This document shows positions 19,096 through 30,198 of a DNA stretch of 64,000 bases, one piece after another; the first letter of the stretch is position 1; every line of letters begins with the position of its first letter. Made by a program: the position numbers and the translations under genes. The stretch spans positions 1 to 64,000 of the forward strand of contig NZ_JANSUY010000029.1 of the NCBI RefSeq assembly GCF_024741135.1, written 5' to 3'. The stretch is from Aquiflexum gelatinilyticum (GTDB lineage Bacteria > Bacteroidota > Bacteroidia > Cytophagales > Cyclobacteriaceae). A model generated the notes under the pieces. It searched no databases. It saw nothing but the letters and a program-made list of their open reading frames with translations, and was not told the DNA's origin.

Positions 19096-19911
19096 GTGGA
19101 ACAACAAAAGCCATTTATTGACATAGATCAAGTTTTTAAAAACAAAAATCCCAACCTACATAGGTGGCTTCCGGGATTCGTTATCAATTATGTCAAAAAA
19201 GTTGTCCATGAAAATGAAATTAACAAAGTCATGGCCAATATTGGCCATCTGCAAGGGATGGAATTTGTTAATGCTCTCATAGGAGAATTTGGCGTGGAGG
19301 TGACTTTGACCGGGGCGGAAAATATCCCTTTGGACAAGCCTGTGATTTTTGCTTCCAATCACCCTTTGGGAGGAATGGATGGAATAGCATTTATGTATGC
19401 ATTGGGCAAATACAGAACCGACCTCAGGTTTTTGGTCAATGACATCCTGACCAATATCAAAAACTTTGAGCCACTGTTTGTTCCAGTAAATAAACTAGGC
19501 ACCAACAGTCGGGATGTCTCAAAATTGATAGAGGAGACTTATGCTGGAAGGTATGCCGTTTTGGTTTTTCCTGCCGGGTTGGTGTCACGAAAGCAGCCTG
19601 TTGGGATCAAAGATTTGGAATGGAAAAAAAGTTTTATCAGCAAATCCAAAAAGTACCAAAAGGACATTGTACCAGTCTTTATTGAGGGGAGAAATTCAAA
19701 TTTCTTCTATAACTTCGCTAATCTCAGAAAACGAATCGGTATCAAAACAAATATTGAAATGTTTTATTTACCCGATGAAATGTTTTCTCAAAGAGGCAAA
19801 AAAGTCATCATACATATAGGAAAACCGATTCCTTACAGTTATTTTGATAAGTCAAAAAGTGAAAGCGAATGGGCCGAGGAAGTAAAGCAGATTGTATATA
19901 AAATGGCCTAA
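19096..19911 (+). CDS. PlsC-domain O-acyltransferase, GlsA-like
   Basis: 271 residues from a GTG; an in-frame stop lies just upstream and the next ATG (residue 46) would cut into the domain. The acyltransferase motif is SNHPLGGMDG (His89, Asp95) with five residues between His and Asp instead of the usual four. Immediately followed by an OlsB-like N-acyltransferase. The same pair in Bacteroides thetaiotaomicron (glsA/glsB) makes glycine lipids, GlsA adding the second acyl chain to N-acyl-glycine. By analogy this enzyme would O-acylate a monoacyl amino-acid lipid at the inner membrane. Ornithine lipid synthesis is an alternative. Confidence 0.78.
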   Translation: MEQQKPFIDIDQVFKNKNPNLHRWLPGFVINYVKKVVHENEINKVMANIGHLQGMEFVNALIGEFGVEVTLTGAENIPLDKPVIFASNHPLGGMDGIAFMYALGKYRTDLRFLVNDILTNIKNFEPLFVPVNKLGTNSRDVSKLIEETYAGRYAVLVFPAGLVSRKQPVGIKDLEWKKSFISKSKKYQKDIVPVFIEGRNSNFFYNFANLRKRIGIKTNIEMFYLPDEMFSQRGKKVIIHIGKPIPYSYFDKSKSESEWAEEVKQIVYKMA

Positions 19912-19922
19912 ATGATAGATTT

Positions 19923-20879
19923 ATGCAAGCAGTAATCCCTGCAGTAGACAGAGAATCAATAAAAAAGGAACTTACTCCGGAAAGGTTTTTGCGTTATTCA
20001 AACAACGGAAACAATTTAATCTATCTGGTCAATTACCACAACGCACCCAATACCATGAGGGAAATCGGTCGTTTGAGGGAATTGACGTTTAGACATGCAG
20101 GTGGTGGTACGGGTCTCGAGGTGGATATTGATGACAATGATATTCTTCCAAATTGTTACCAGCAACTCATTACATGGAATCCCGAAGATGAGGAGATTGT
20201 GGCAGGTTACCGCTTGATCAAATGTAAAGAAGCCGGAATAGATAAAGATGGTAATATCAACTTATCAACGGCCCATTTATTTGCATTTTCTGATAAATTT
20301 ATCCAAGAATATATACCCTACACCATTGAGCTTGGACGCTCTTTTGTCCAACCGCAATACCAACCAAGCCTTGACAACAGGAAAGGTATTTTTTCACTGG
20401 ACAATCTTTGGGACGGCTTGGGTGCTGTGGTCAAACTTAATCCTGACATCAAGTACCTTTTTGGTAAAGTGACAATGTATCCTCATTACAACAGGGAAGC
20501 AAGGGATTTTTTGCTATATTTTATGCAATACTATTTTCCTGATCATGAAAAATTAGTCTCACCACATCCTGAATTGCTCCTAACCTACGAAACCGATATT
20601 TCAGCTTTTTCTGAACAGCTTAAGGGGCTGGATTATAAAGAGGGATATAAAGTTCTTAACAGTAAAGTAAGAGCTTTAGGAGAAAATATTCCACCCTTGA
20701 TCAATACCTATATGAACTTATCACCCACAATGAAGTCATTTGGTACGGCAATGAATGATGAGTTTGGTGCAGTGGAGGAAACAGGGATTTTGATCACCTT
20801 GGAAGATATATTCGAAAGTAAAAAGCAAAGGCATATCGAGACTTTTGATCGAGATAGGGTTTTTGGAAGCAGAGGGTAA
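19923..20879 (+). CDS. OlsB/GlsB-like GNAT N-acyltransferase
   Basis: 318 residues. The region MREIGRLRELTFRHAGGGTG followed by VAGYRLIKC is characteristic of the hemolysin/OlsB-type GNAT acyltransferases, which put a 3-hydroxy fatty acyl group from acyl carrier protein on the amino group of ornithine or glycine. It starts 11 bases after the O-acyltransferase gene. Together they could make a glycine- or ornithine-based membrane lipid. Family assignment is firm; the amino acid used is inference. Confidence 0.8.
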   Translation: MQAVIPAVDRESIKKELTPERFLRYSNNGNNLIYLVNYHNAPNTMREIGRLRELTFRHAGGGTGLEVDIDDNDILPNCYQQLITWNPEDEEIVAGYRLIKCKEAGIDKDGNINLSTAHLFAFSDKFIQEYIPYTIELGRSFVQPQYQPSLDNRKGIFSLDNLWDGLGAVVKLNPDIKYLFGKVTMYPHYNREARDFLLYFMQYYFPDHEKLVSPHPELLLTYETDISAFSEQLKGLDYKEGYKVLNSKVRALGENIPPLINTYMNLSPTMKSFGTAMNDEFGAVEETGILITLEDIFESKKQRHIETFDRDRVFGSRG

Positions 20880-20881
20880 TT

Positions 20882-21247
20882 ATGAAAAAAACAGTAATCA
20901 TAGGAGCATCCACCAACCCTTCAAGGTATGCCTACCTGGCGGCAGAGATGTTGTCAGAACGTCAGATTCCGATAGTGCCTGTTGGTATCAAAACAGGTGT
21001 CGTGTTTGACAATGAAATTTTGAACATTAGAGAAAAACCCGCAGTGAAGGATGTTGACACAGTGACACTTTACCTTGGGCCACAGAATCAACTTGAATGG
21101 TATGATTATATTCTTTCACTTAAGCCAAAAAGGATCATATTCAATCCCGGAACAGAGAATCCTGAGTTTGAAAAATTGGCTAAGAAAAATGGGATAGAAA
21201 CATGGGAAGCCTGCACTTTGGTACTACTGAGTACCGGTCAATATTGA
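20882..21247 (+). CDS. CoA-binding domain (Rossmann) protein
   Basis: 121 residues, a stand-alone CoA_binding_2 domain: an N-terminal nucleotide-binding loop GASTNPSRYAYLA, then IVPVGIK and a C-terminal WEACTLVLL segment. Members bind CoA or a related nucleotide; the function is unknown. It starts 2 bases after the GlsB-like gene and completes that operon. Its last 10 bases overlap the end of blh on the other strand. Confidence 0.85.
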   Translation: MKKTVIIGASTNPSRYAYLAAEMLSERQIPIVPVGIKTGVVFDNEILNIREKPAVKDVDTVTLYLGPQNQLEWYDYILSLKPKRIIFNPGTENPEFEKLAKKNGIETWEACTLVLLSTGQY

Positions 21248-22116
21248 TTTTTTCTTGCTTCCAAAAAAAGGTTCATATACCAAATATGTGGAGCAGAGAT
21301 CAAGGATACCAAGATGAAAAAAAGCAAAGTAAGTTGGTCGAATTCCATCATTTGGTGAAAAAATAATAAGATAAGGGCAATCCCAATCAGACTCATCGAT
21401 GTGAAAGGCAAGAGTTTTTTGATGAAATTTTTTAATTTTTGATTTTCAAGGTAATCTTTCAAAGCGTCAAATTCTTCGGTCATGCTTGGTAATGAATGCC
21501 AAAATCCGAAGTAAATGATGAAGCCAAGAAGAAGAGGAAGTTGATACAATAACAAGCCAAGTAAACTTATCTCCAGAACCAGAATCAATCCTTTTTCGCC
21601 AAAATTAACTCCAATCAGAGTTGCCGAAAGACCCCAAAAAAAGGCAATTACAAATATTCCATATTGTGGTAAACCTCTTACATCAATGATATTTGCCAAA
21701 ATGGATTGGGTATAATTAAAATCTCCCCATAAAATGGTGCTTAGGATAAAAGATCCGAGAGAAATATAGGTTAAGCTAGAAAATTTATTAAGTGGAGTTT
21801 TTAAAAAGTGGCTTTGTCCAAAGTGGTAAGCAGACATAATAAGAAAGGCTGCCAAAGCCAAAATAGGGAAAATAAGCCAAATTGCGAGATAGACCGCGAT
21901 GATTAACAGATATTTAAAGATGAATCTGATTAGATTTTTTCTACCTACAACAGGGTTAAGCAAAAGATGGTCAATCGCTCCATGGGGAATTCCGATGGAT
22001 ATCAGGATTGTGGCAAAACAAATCCATTGAAACATTTCATTTCCTTCAAAAAACAAAAGGTAGCTGATTCCCAAAGTTGCTCCAATAATTTTCCCCGCAG
22101 TCTCAATGCCTTTCAT
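21238..22116 (-). CDS. blh: Brp/Blh family beta-carotene 15,15'-dioxygenase
   Basis: 292 residues, a polytopic membrane protein with about eight hydrophobic segments. Family marks are GIPHGAIDHLLLN (His45, His50), YHFGQSHF, FGFWHSLPSM and APHIWYMN, whose histidines are the expected iron ligands. It cleaves beta-carotene into two retinal molecules for the rhodopsin encoded upstream. The start overlaps the end of crtY by 14 bases, so translation is coupled. It is the last gene of the phototrophy cluster. Confidence 0.93.
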   Translation of the reverse strand: MKGIETAGKIIGATLGISYLLFFEGNEMFQWICFATILISIGIPHGAIDHLLLNPVVGRKNLIRFIFKYLLIIAVYLAIWLIFPILALAAFLIMSAYHFGQSHFLKTPLNKFSSLTYISLGSFILSTILWGDFNYTQSILANIIDVRGLPQYGIFVIAFFWGLSATLIGVNFGEKGLILVLEISLLGLLLYQLPLLLGFIIYFGFWHSLPSMTEEFDALKDYLENQKLKNFIKKLLPFTSMSLIGIALILLFFHQMMEFDQLTLLFFILVSLISAPHIWYMNLFLEARKNQY

Positions 22117-23254
22117 AATTCAAAAGAGATTTTAGAAAAACGCCAAACTTCAATCTCGAAAGAAGACTTATTTCCTCCCAAATGTTGGTTTCTTCATGGA
22201 GGAATTTCAGGACTAGGTTAGCTTGGTTCTTAGAAAACATTTGCCTGAAGATATCAGGTAAGGCTCCGGGCCACTTGATAGCTATATTTAAAATGATATT
22301 GTCATAAAATCTGAACCTTGGTTTCCTGTTCCACTTTCTCGAGCTTACAGTTCCATTTTTATTCAATTCAGATACAATGGACATGCAGTGTTTTTGGATA
22401 TCATAAAAAGTGTATCCTGTTGATGGCTTGGAACAGCCGGCCAATGTTCCAATGCTGATGATGTTTGGGTTTTGGTGAGTGGGGATTTCAAATGTAGTCA
22501 TAGGAATGCTACCTGATTCTTTGAAAGTGATTTCATATTCGGATTCTCTAAGTTCACTTTCCATATATTCAGAAAGTTTTCTTTCCATTTCTGACATTTC
22601 CACCCCGTTTTTGGAATAAAGCGTATATTCAATGAGTGCCTCTTTTTTATTGTATGGAAGGATATAAAAGAAATCAGTTTTTTTTTGTTGATCTGTGACA
22701 AAATGCATCATGGATACCGCACTTGGATCAAAATAATCATTCTTGCAAGAAACTTTCCAACCGACAAATGATTGCTTTAAAATTTGATTTTCGCTCCTTT
22801 GTGAAGGAAAAGGAATGCTGTTAAATAAAAAATTAGACTTGAAAACACCGGATTTTGAAGTCAAAACTTGTACTGGACCTCCGACAATGCTTTCAATTTT
22901 TTCCACGCTGTCTTTTAAAATTGAGACATTGGGAAATCGCTTTATTTTTTCGATTATCTCTTTATAAAAATCTAAAGATTTGACATGAAAGTATTTGAGG
23001 TTTTGAAGATCAGCTGAAATCGATTTTTTGGATTCAGTAATGCTGATTGAGTCCCAATAAACCAAAGGAGTATTTTTTGGATGTATTCCGAGTGGTTTTT
23101 CTGCCCAATAGCACCACGTTCTGTCATTTTCAGTTTTGGAAGAGTGGTCAATCAGCAGGATTTTTTTATCCTTGAGTGGGCTGTCAAGTAAATAATAAAC
23201 CAAACTTAAACCAGCACATCCAAGTCCTGTGATAATGTAATCGTAGGCTACCAT
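22103..23254 (-). CDS. crtY: Lycopene beta-cyclase CrtY
   Basis: 383 residues from the ATG at 23254. A longer frame back to 23296 is rejected because its first codons lie in a transcription terminator and precede the conserved start MVAYDYIITGLGCAG. The FAD-binding GLGCAG (10-15) and NDRTWCYW are typical of the CrtY family, and SIGTLAGCSKPSTGYTF matches its C-terminal part. It turns lycopene into beta-carotene, the substrate of Blh. The other carotenoid genes (crtE, crtB, crtI) are not in this window. Confidence 0.93.
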   Translation of the reverse strand: MVAYDYIITGLGCAGLSLVYYLLDSPLKDKKILLIDHSSKTENDRTWCYWAEKPLGIHPKNTPLVYWDSISITESKKSISADLQNLKYFHVKSLDFYKEIIEKIKRFPNVSILKDSVEKIESIVGGPVQVLTSKSGVFKSNFLFNSIPFPSQRSENQILKQSFVGWKVSCKNDYFDPSAVSMMHFVTDQQKKTDFFYILPYNKKEALIEYTLYSKNGVEMSEMERKLSEYMESELRESEYEITFKESGSIPMTTFEIPTHQNPNIISIGTLAGCSKPSTGYTFYDIQKHCMSIVSELNKNGTVSSRKWNRKPRFRFYDNIILNIAIKWPGALPDIFRQMFSKNQANLVLKFLHEETNIWEEISLLSRLKFGVFLKSLLNYERH

Positions 23255-23275
23255 GGGTCTCTTGGGTTGATAAAG

Positions 23276-23310
23276 AAAAAGGCCTCTCCTGTCCAAGAGA
23301 AGCCTTTTCT
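23276..23310 (-). terminator. Intra-operon terminator between rhodopsin and crtY
   Basis: A 12-bp stem (23277-23288 with 23297-23308, one G-U wobble) with an eight-base loop, followed on the minus strand by a U-run. It lies between the rhodopsin stop and the crtY start, and the 22 bases left before crtY hold no obvious promoter. It may be a partial terminator that sets rhodopsin mRNA well above pigment mRNA. Confidence 0.8.
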
Positions 23311-23317
23311 ATTTTAA

Positions 23318-24070
23318 TTATGCATGTTGTACTTTTTTGTTTTTGTTGGTTTCAGAAATGGCAACTGAATAAATTACCAAACCGAATCCGATTTTGTTGA
23401 TGGCATCAGCCAAATTGTAGAACAAATCAATGCTGCTAACTTCAAAAGCACCTGATAATAAGTTTCCAGGCAACACCATATAACCCAAAGGATAGATAGA
23501 CCAACCTAATGTGATGAAGATTTTCAATAAAAACATCGCTCTTCCCAGTGCAGGGCTATCAGATTCTTTAGCAAGTTTTGCCACGTCTCCTGCAAATACT
23601 TCATAAACAATATATAAGTAACCAACAGTTGAAATGATACCCCACATTACATTGTTTTCAATTCCTGAAGTCTCACCTATATATCCGGTAATCAACATCA
23701 ACAAAGAAGCAAGGATAAGTTTTGTAAGTGTACTTGTTTTGGCACCAAAAGGCTTGGTCAACAAATAAAACTCTACGCACATCAACGGAACAGTCAATGT
23801 CCAATCTACATACCTAAATGCGGTTGGACTTTGACCTGTCTGAAGATAAAAATCTCTCATGTAATAATAGTGTACTGCTGCGATTCCGGTGATAAGTCCG
23901 GATACCAGTAAGGATGTTTTCCATTTGTCGCTTACAGAGCTTCTTTCTACGAAAAAGAAAACTGCTGAAGCGAACATAGCCATGTATCCTATAAAGAAAG
24001 TAATGGCGACCGGGTCACTGTTGATGATCTTATCGAGACCAATCAAATCTGCTGCTAAGAGGGTGTTCAT
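23318..24070 (-). CDS. Proteorhodopsin, light-driven proton pump, green-type
   Basis: 250 residues, seven membrane helices. Helix C holds the proton-pump triad: Asp89 (acceptor), Thr93 and Glu100 (donor) in RYVDWTLTVP...CVEFYLL, matching D97/T101/E108 of marine proteorhodopsin. His67 matches H75, which pairs with the acceptor, and Lys226 in DAINK is the retinal Schiff-base site. Position 105 of the reference is Met97 here, typical of green-absorbing forms in Bacteroidota. No sodium-pump NDQ motif. With crtY and blh downstream the cluster makes a complete holoprotein from lycopene. Confidence 0.97.
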   Translation of the reverse strand: MNTLLAADLIGLDKIINSDPVAITFFIGYMAMFASAVFFFVERSSVSDKWKTSLLVSGLITGIAAVHYYYMRDFYLQTGQSPTAFRYVDWTLTVPLMCVEFYLLTKPFGAKTSTLTKLILASLLMLITGYIGETSGIENNVMWGIISTVGYLYIVYEVFAGDVAKLAKESDSPALGRAMFLLKIFITLGWSIYPLGYMVLPGNLLSGAFEVSSIDLFYNLADAINKIGFGLVIYSVAISETNKNKKVQHA

Positions 24071-26410
<2,340 letters not shown>

Positions 26411-26427
26411 TTTTGATAATTTCATTT

Positions 26428-26455
26428 AAAAAAGGGCCAAAAGCCCTTTTTTTTT
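26428..26455 (+). terminator. Terminator after gyrB
   Basis: Stem AAAGGGC/GCCCTTT (26431-26437 and 26443-26449) with a run of about ten T, starting 18 bases after the gyrB stop. Confidence 0.9.
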
Positions 26456-26507
26456 GTTAATTAATGAATTATTCACTCCTTCGGGAAAAATGATTTCCAC
26501 AGATTAT

Positions 26508-26515
26508 TAGATTTG
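26508..26515 (+). promoter_or_regulatory. Candidate -7 element of ppk1
   Basis: TAGATTTG matches TAnnTTTG exactly and ends 19 bases before the ppk1 ATG. No clear -33 TTG. Confidence 0.45.
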
Positions 26516-26534
26516 TAGCATACAGCAAATAGTC

Positions 26535-28658
26535 ATGAGAGTAACTTCTAGAGATAAATTTGAAAGCATCATTGAGAGCAGTGATCTGGTCAGCAGAGAT
26601 TTGAGTTGGATGAAGTTCAATGACCGTGTTCTTGACCAATCCAAGAAAAAAAGCAGGTGTATTTTTGAGAAATTGAAGTTTTTGGCCATAACAGCTTCCA
26701 ACTTGGATGAGTTTTTTATGATCAGGGTTGGATCGTTATACAATTACCTGGATTATGATAAAGAAAGAGTAGACTATTCAGGTTTGCGGGAAGAGCCTTT
26801 CAAGATGAAACTGATGCTTGAATGTCAGGAATTTCATAAGCGTCAACAAGAGCATTTTCTAAAGGAACTTCTTCCTAAAATGTCTGAGGATGGTTTTATT
26901 CTCAGTAACGTCAGAAATCTCGAGTCCGAGGAACAAGAATATATCAAGTCTTATTTCAATAAAGCCGTCTATCCGATGCTGACCCCTATGGTTTTTGATG
27001 GCTATCGGACCTTTCCAATATTGATGAATAAGCTTTTGATTTTTGGAGTGGTCACTTTGGCACCCGGCGATAAAAAAGAAAACAGAAAGCTCTCTTTCGT
27101 ACAGATTCCGGCTAACATCCCGAGGTTTTTTGAGATCGAAAGAGAAGATATGGTCGTCTATATTCCCATCGAGGAAGTTATAAGAGAAAATATCGTTTCT
27201 TTATTTCGGAATGTAAATATTGAATCCATAAACCTTTTCAGGATTACAAGAAACGGTGACTTTACTTTAGAAGAAAGTGAGGACATGGACGCCAATTTCC
27301 TTGAAGAAGTCAAAAGAAAACTCAATGAGCGGAAAACAGGAAGGGTTGTAAGAATCGAGATAGAAGAGGGGTACAGCCGATGGATGGTAAGTTTGCTCAA
27401 AGAACGATGGAATATAGGGGATGACAGTATTTTCAAGGTAGAGCGTGCCAGCATGCTCGACTTCACAGGACTATGGCAAGTGATTGGCAATAGACGTTTT
27501 AAGGATAAATTGCCCCAGATTCCGGCGCCTGTTCCGCCCTTGTCTTATCCTGAGGAAGGATCGGAGGATATTTTCCAGGTACTCAAGGAAAGAGATATTC
27601 TTTTGCACCATCCTTATAATAATATTGACCCAATACTTGAATTAATAGAAAAAGCTGTTGATGACCCAAATGTAATGGCCATTAAAATGACCATTTATAG
27701 ATTGGCAAAGGAAAGCAGAATCACCAAAGCCCTACTAAGAGCCGCTGAAAACGGAAAGCACGTATCGGTGCTTTTTGAAGTCAAAGCGAGATTTGATGAG
27801 GAAAATAACATCCGGGAAGCTAAAAAACTCCAAAAAGCCGGTTGTTTTGTGATCTATGGAATCAGTAATCTAAAAACCCATACCAAACTTTTGCTTATTG
27901 TCAAAAAGGATGAGGATAGGGTTATGCGTTTTGTACACCTTGGTTCAGGTAATTACAATGAAGATACCGCGAGGCTATATACCGATATCGGTTTATTGAC
28001 TACCAATGAGACATTGGCAAATGATGTGTCGGAGTTTTTCAATGTAATAACGGGACATTCTATGCCTTCTACTTATCAAAATCTGATCACGGCTCCACGG
28101 GATATGAGGAATCAACTCGTCGAATTCATCGAGCAGGAAGCATATAACGCAAGGGCAGGACTTCCTTCAGGAATATTCATTAAAGTCAATTCACTTGAAG
28201 ACTCTGAGATTATTTATGCTTTGTACAGGGCTTCTCAGTCAGGTGTACCTGTAAAACTGATCATCAGGGGAATATGCTGCCTTCGTCCAAGAAGGATAGG
28301 TCTGAGCGAAAACATTGAGGTTTTATCATTGGTAGGTGATTTCCTTGAACATTCAAGAATATACCATTTTCATAACAACGGGCAGACAAGAACTTATGCC
28401 GGAAGTGCCGATATGATGGTGAGGAGTTTTGATAAGAGATTGGAATCTCTATTCAGGATTCAGGATCCTTTCCTCGAAAAGCAGTTGATGAACATTATTT
28501 CTTTCAACCTCAAGGACAATGTCAATGCCTATATCATGCAGGAAGATGGAAATTACCTGCCAAAGGTTCCCAAGGAAGGAGAAGAAGAATTCAACGTCCA
28601 TAAGGAATTTTTCAACTTAAATGCAGATAGTATCAAACAAGTCAAATTGATCGATTAG
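26535..28658 (+). CDS. ppk1: Polyphosphate kinase 1
   Basis: 707 residues. The N-terminal RDLSWMKFNDRVL, the head domain, and two PLD-like C-terminal domains are present; the phosphohistidine is His449 in LKTHTKLLL, and HLGSGNYNEDTARLYTD follows. It reversibly moves the gamma-phosphate of ATP onto polyphosphate chains at the membrane. An exopolyphosphatase-type gene faces it from the other side, sharing a terminator. Confidence 0.97.
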   Translation: MRVTSRDKFESIIESSDLVSRDLSWMKFNDRVLDQSKKKSRCIFEKLKFLAITASNLDEFFMIRVGSLYNYLDYDKERVDYSGLREEPFKMKLMLECQEFHKRQQEHFLKELLPKMSEDGFILSNVRNLESEEQEYIKSYFNKAVYPMLTPMVFDGYRTFPILMNKLLIFGVVTLAPGDKKENRKLSFVQIPANIPRFFEIEREDMVVYIPIEEVIRENIVSLFRNVNIESINLFRITRNGDFTLEESEDMDANFLEEVKRKLNERKTGRVVRIEIEEGYSRWMVSLLKERWNIGDDSIFKVERASMLDFTGLWQVIGNRRFKDKLPQIPAPVPPLSYPEEGSEDIFQVLKERDILLHHPYNNIDPILELIEKAVDDPNVMAIKMTIYRLAKESRITKALLRAAENGKHVSVLFEVKARFDEENNIREAKKLQKAGCFVIYGISNLKTHTKLLLIVKKDEDRVMRFVHLGSGNYNEDTARLYTDIGLLTTNETLANDVSEFFNVITGHSMPSTYQNLITAPRDMRNQLVEFIEQEAYNARAGLPSGIFIKVNSLEDSEIIYALYRASQSGVPVKLIIRGICCLRPRRIGLSENIEVLSLVGDFLEHSRIYHFHNNGQTRTYAGSADMMVRSFDKRLESLFRIQDPFLEKQLMNIISFNLKDNVNAYIMQEDGNYLPKVPKEGEEEFNVHKEFFNLNADSIKQVKLID

Positions 28659-28681
28659 CAGATTGTTGCTTATTCCAAAAA

Positions 28682-28730
28682 ACAAAAGGCTGTGGGTTAG
28701 CTCACAGCCTTTTGTTTTTGTTTTTTTTGT
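28682..28730. terminator. Shared terminator of ppk1 and the convergent ppx gene
   Basis: A 13-14-bp near-perfect stem (28682-28695 and 28703-28715) followed on the plus strand by T-rich sequence. The right arm also encodes the last codons and stop of the ppx gene on the minus strand. Confidence 0.85.
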
Positions 28731-29640
28731 ACAAGACCTGCATCATCCCATCTTTGAGTCCCACATCAGGTACCATCATTTTTTTGGAATTGGCTGCTGA
28801 CATCGCAGCAAGGTAGATTTTTGTGGCAGGAATTATAACGTCTGCCCTGTCAGGATTGAGGTTGAGTTTGTTAATCCTATCTTCATAAGAATAGGACTCA
28901 AGAAAGGCTTGTACTTCTTTGATTTTTTCTATGCCTAAGCTCCGCACATTTTTCCTTGGATTGGTGAGCTCCAGTATTTTGTTGATGTTTCCACCTGTGC
29001 CGATACAGGTAATATTATCCTGTTTGGTCACATGGTCAGTGATGAATTTATTCATGCTTTTCCATACTGATACTGGAATATTGTCATCCAAAGCCCTAAC
29101 AGAGCCAATTTTAAAGGATTTGGTTGCGATCTTTTCCTTATTGATATAAATATTCAATTCAGTGCTTCCTCCTCCGACATCTATATGCAGGTAGGATTTT
29201 TCATCAATTGATCCACCAAGCGCCATATTAATCAACTCCGCTTCGTGGTTTCCATCGATGATATTGATTTTCATACCAATATCCTCTTTTATTTCATCAC
29301 ATATTTCCCGCCCATTCATGGATTCTCTCATTGCGGAGGTTGCGCAGGCCATGTAGTCATCCACTTCATACAGGTCAATGAGAAGCTTGAAAGCCTTCAT
29401 CAATTTGATGAATTTCAGGCGGTTTTTGTCGGAAATTTTTTGGGTATGGAACACATCAAGACCCAATCGAAGCGGAAATCTCAGGTATTCTAATTTTTTG
29501 AAATTCGCAATTCCTTCGTAGTGGGTGACGTTGGTGATTTGTAATCTGATGGCATTGGAGCCTATATCAACTGCTGCTAATCTCAATTCTTGTTGTCTTA
29601 AATCAAATTCCTCTCTGAATCGAAATACTAATTTACCCAA
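28702..29640 (-). CDS. Ppx/GppA family exopolyphosphatase
   Basis: 312 residues, the short two-domain form of the family, with an actin-like ATPase fold: AVDIGSNAIRLQI (phosphate 1), DVGGGSTELNIY (phosphate 2) and GTGGNINKI (adenosine-type loop). Members cut phosphate from polyphosphate ends or the gamma-phosphate of pppGpp; this length cannot tell them apart. Convergent with ppk1, so polyphosphate turnover is the more likely role. The C-terminal lysine-rich tail is encoded by terminator sequence. Confidence 0.92.
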   Translation of the reverse strand: MGKLVFRFREEFDLRQQELRLAAVDIGSNAIRLQITNVTHYEGIANFKKLEYLRFPLRLGLDVFHTQKISDKNRLKFIKLMKAFKLLIDLYEVDDYMACATSAMRESMNGREICDEIKEDIGMKINIIDGNHEAELINMALGGSIDEKSYLHIDVGGGSTELNIYINKEKIATKSFKIGSVRALDDNIPVSVWKSMNKFITDHVTKQDNITCIGTGGNINKILELTNPRKNVRSLGIEKIKEVQAFLESYSYEDRINKLNLNPDRADVIIPATKIYLAAMSAANSKKMMVPDVGLKDGMMQVLYKKNKNKRL

Positions 29641-29738
29641 AAAACTCTTGGCAGTTTACAAACTATTCAATTTTTTGGGACTTTCTTTTTATCCGAATAT
29701 ATAGGAACTCAAACAAATCTGAGTGGTATTGGAATAAA

Positions 29739-30020
29739 TCACATTTTTTGATAATAATGTTTCCTGAGCCTTTTCTTGACTCTGAAAAAACTGTATATCC
29801 CCAAAATCAAGGTTCCCAAACTCAAAGCAAAAGCTACCCATCCCAAATTTCTGACATGTTGCAGTGCATTTACTTCCATCAGGGCAGTGCCACTCACCAA
29901 AAAATACAGAGATGTTCTGATAAAGGATAGTAAAGTCCGGTCATTGGCAAGATAGGTTCTTTGTCTGGCCAAATAGTCCCTTACAATCAAGTCTTGTTCT
30001 GATAAATTTTCTTTTTCCAT
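29739..30020 (-). CDS. DUF202 (YidH-type) small membrane protein
   Basis: 93 residues. The N-terminal YLARQRTYLANDRTLLSFIRT motif is diagnostic of DUF202, followed by two membrane segments (about 37-52 and 62-80) and a basic end. Function unknown; the family sits in the inner membrane. Single gene between ppx and the dCMP deaminase. Confidence 0.88.
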   Translation of the reverse strand: MEKENLSEQDLIVRDYLARQRTYLANDRTLLSFIRTSLYFLVSGTALMEVNALQHVRNLGWVAFALSLGTLILGIYSFFRVKKRLRKHYYQKM

Positions 30021-30134
30021 TGCTGATTAAATAATTCCGAGTGCAAAGAAAGCCTATTTTCAGCTTATTTATCCGTGATTTTACACACAAACCCAGTATT
30101 TATTGATTCTTCAAAAATTATTTCAAGGTTTTAT

Positions 30135-30142
30135 TACTTTTG
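30135..30142 (+). promoter_or_regulatory. Candidate -7 element of the dCMP deaminase gene
   Basis: TACTTTTG matches TAnnTTTG and ends 56 bases before the start codon. The nearest upstream TTG (30103-30105) is 29 bases away, longer than usual, so support is weak. Confidence 0.3.
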
Positions 30143-30198
30143 GCTTTTGAAGAAAATTGACAAGAAAGGGCATAAATTGCCATGGTAACAAGAATTAA

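Noticed and set aside
23255-23296. Longer N-terminus for crtY
   Set aside because: The added codons lie in the terminator hairpin, and the conserved FAD start fits the ATG at 23254.
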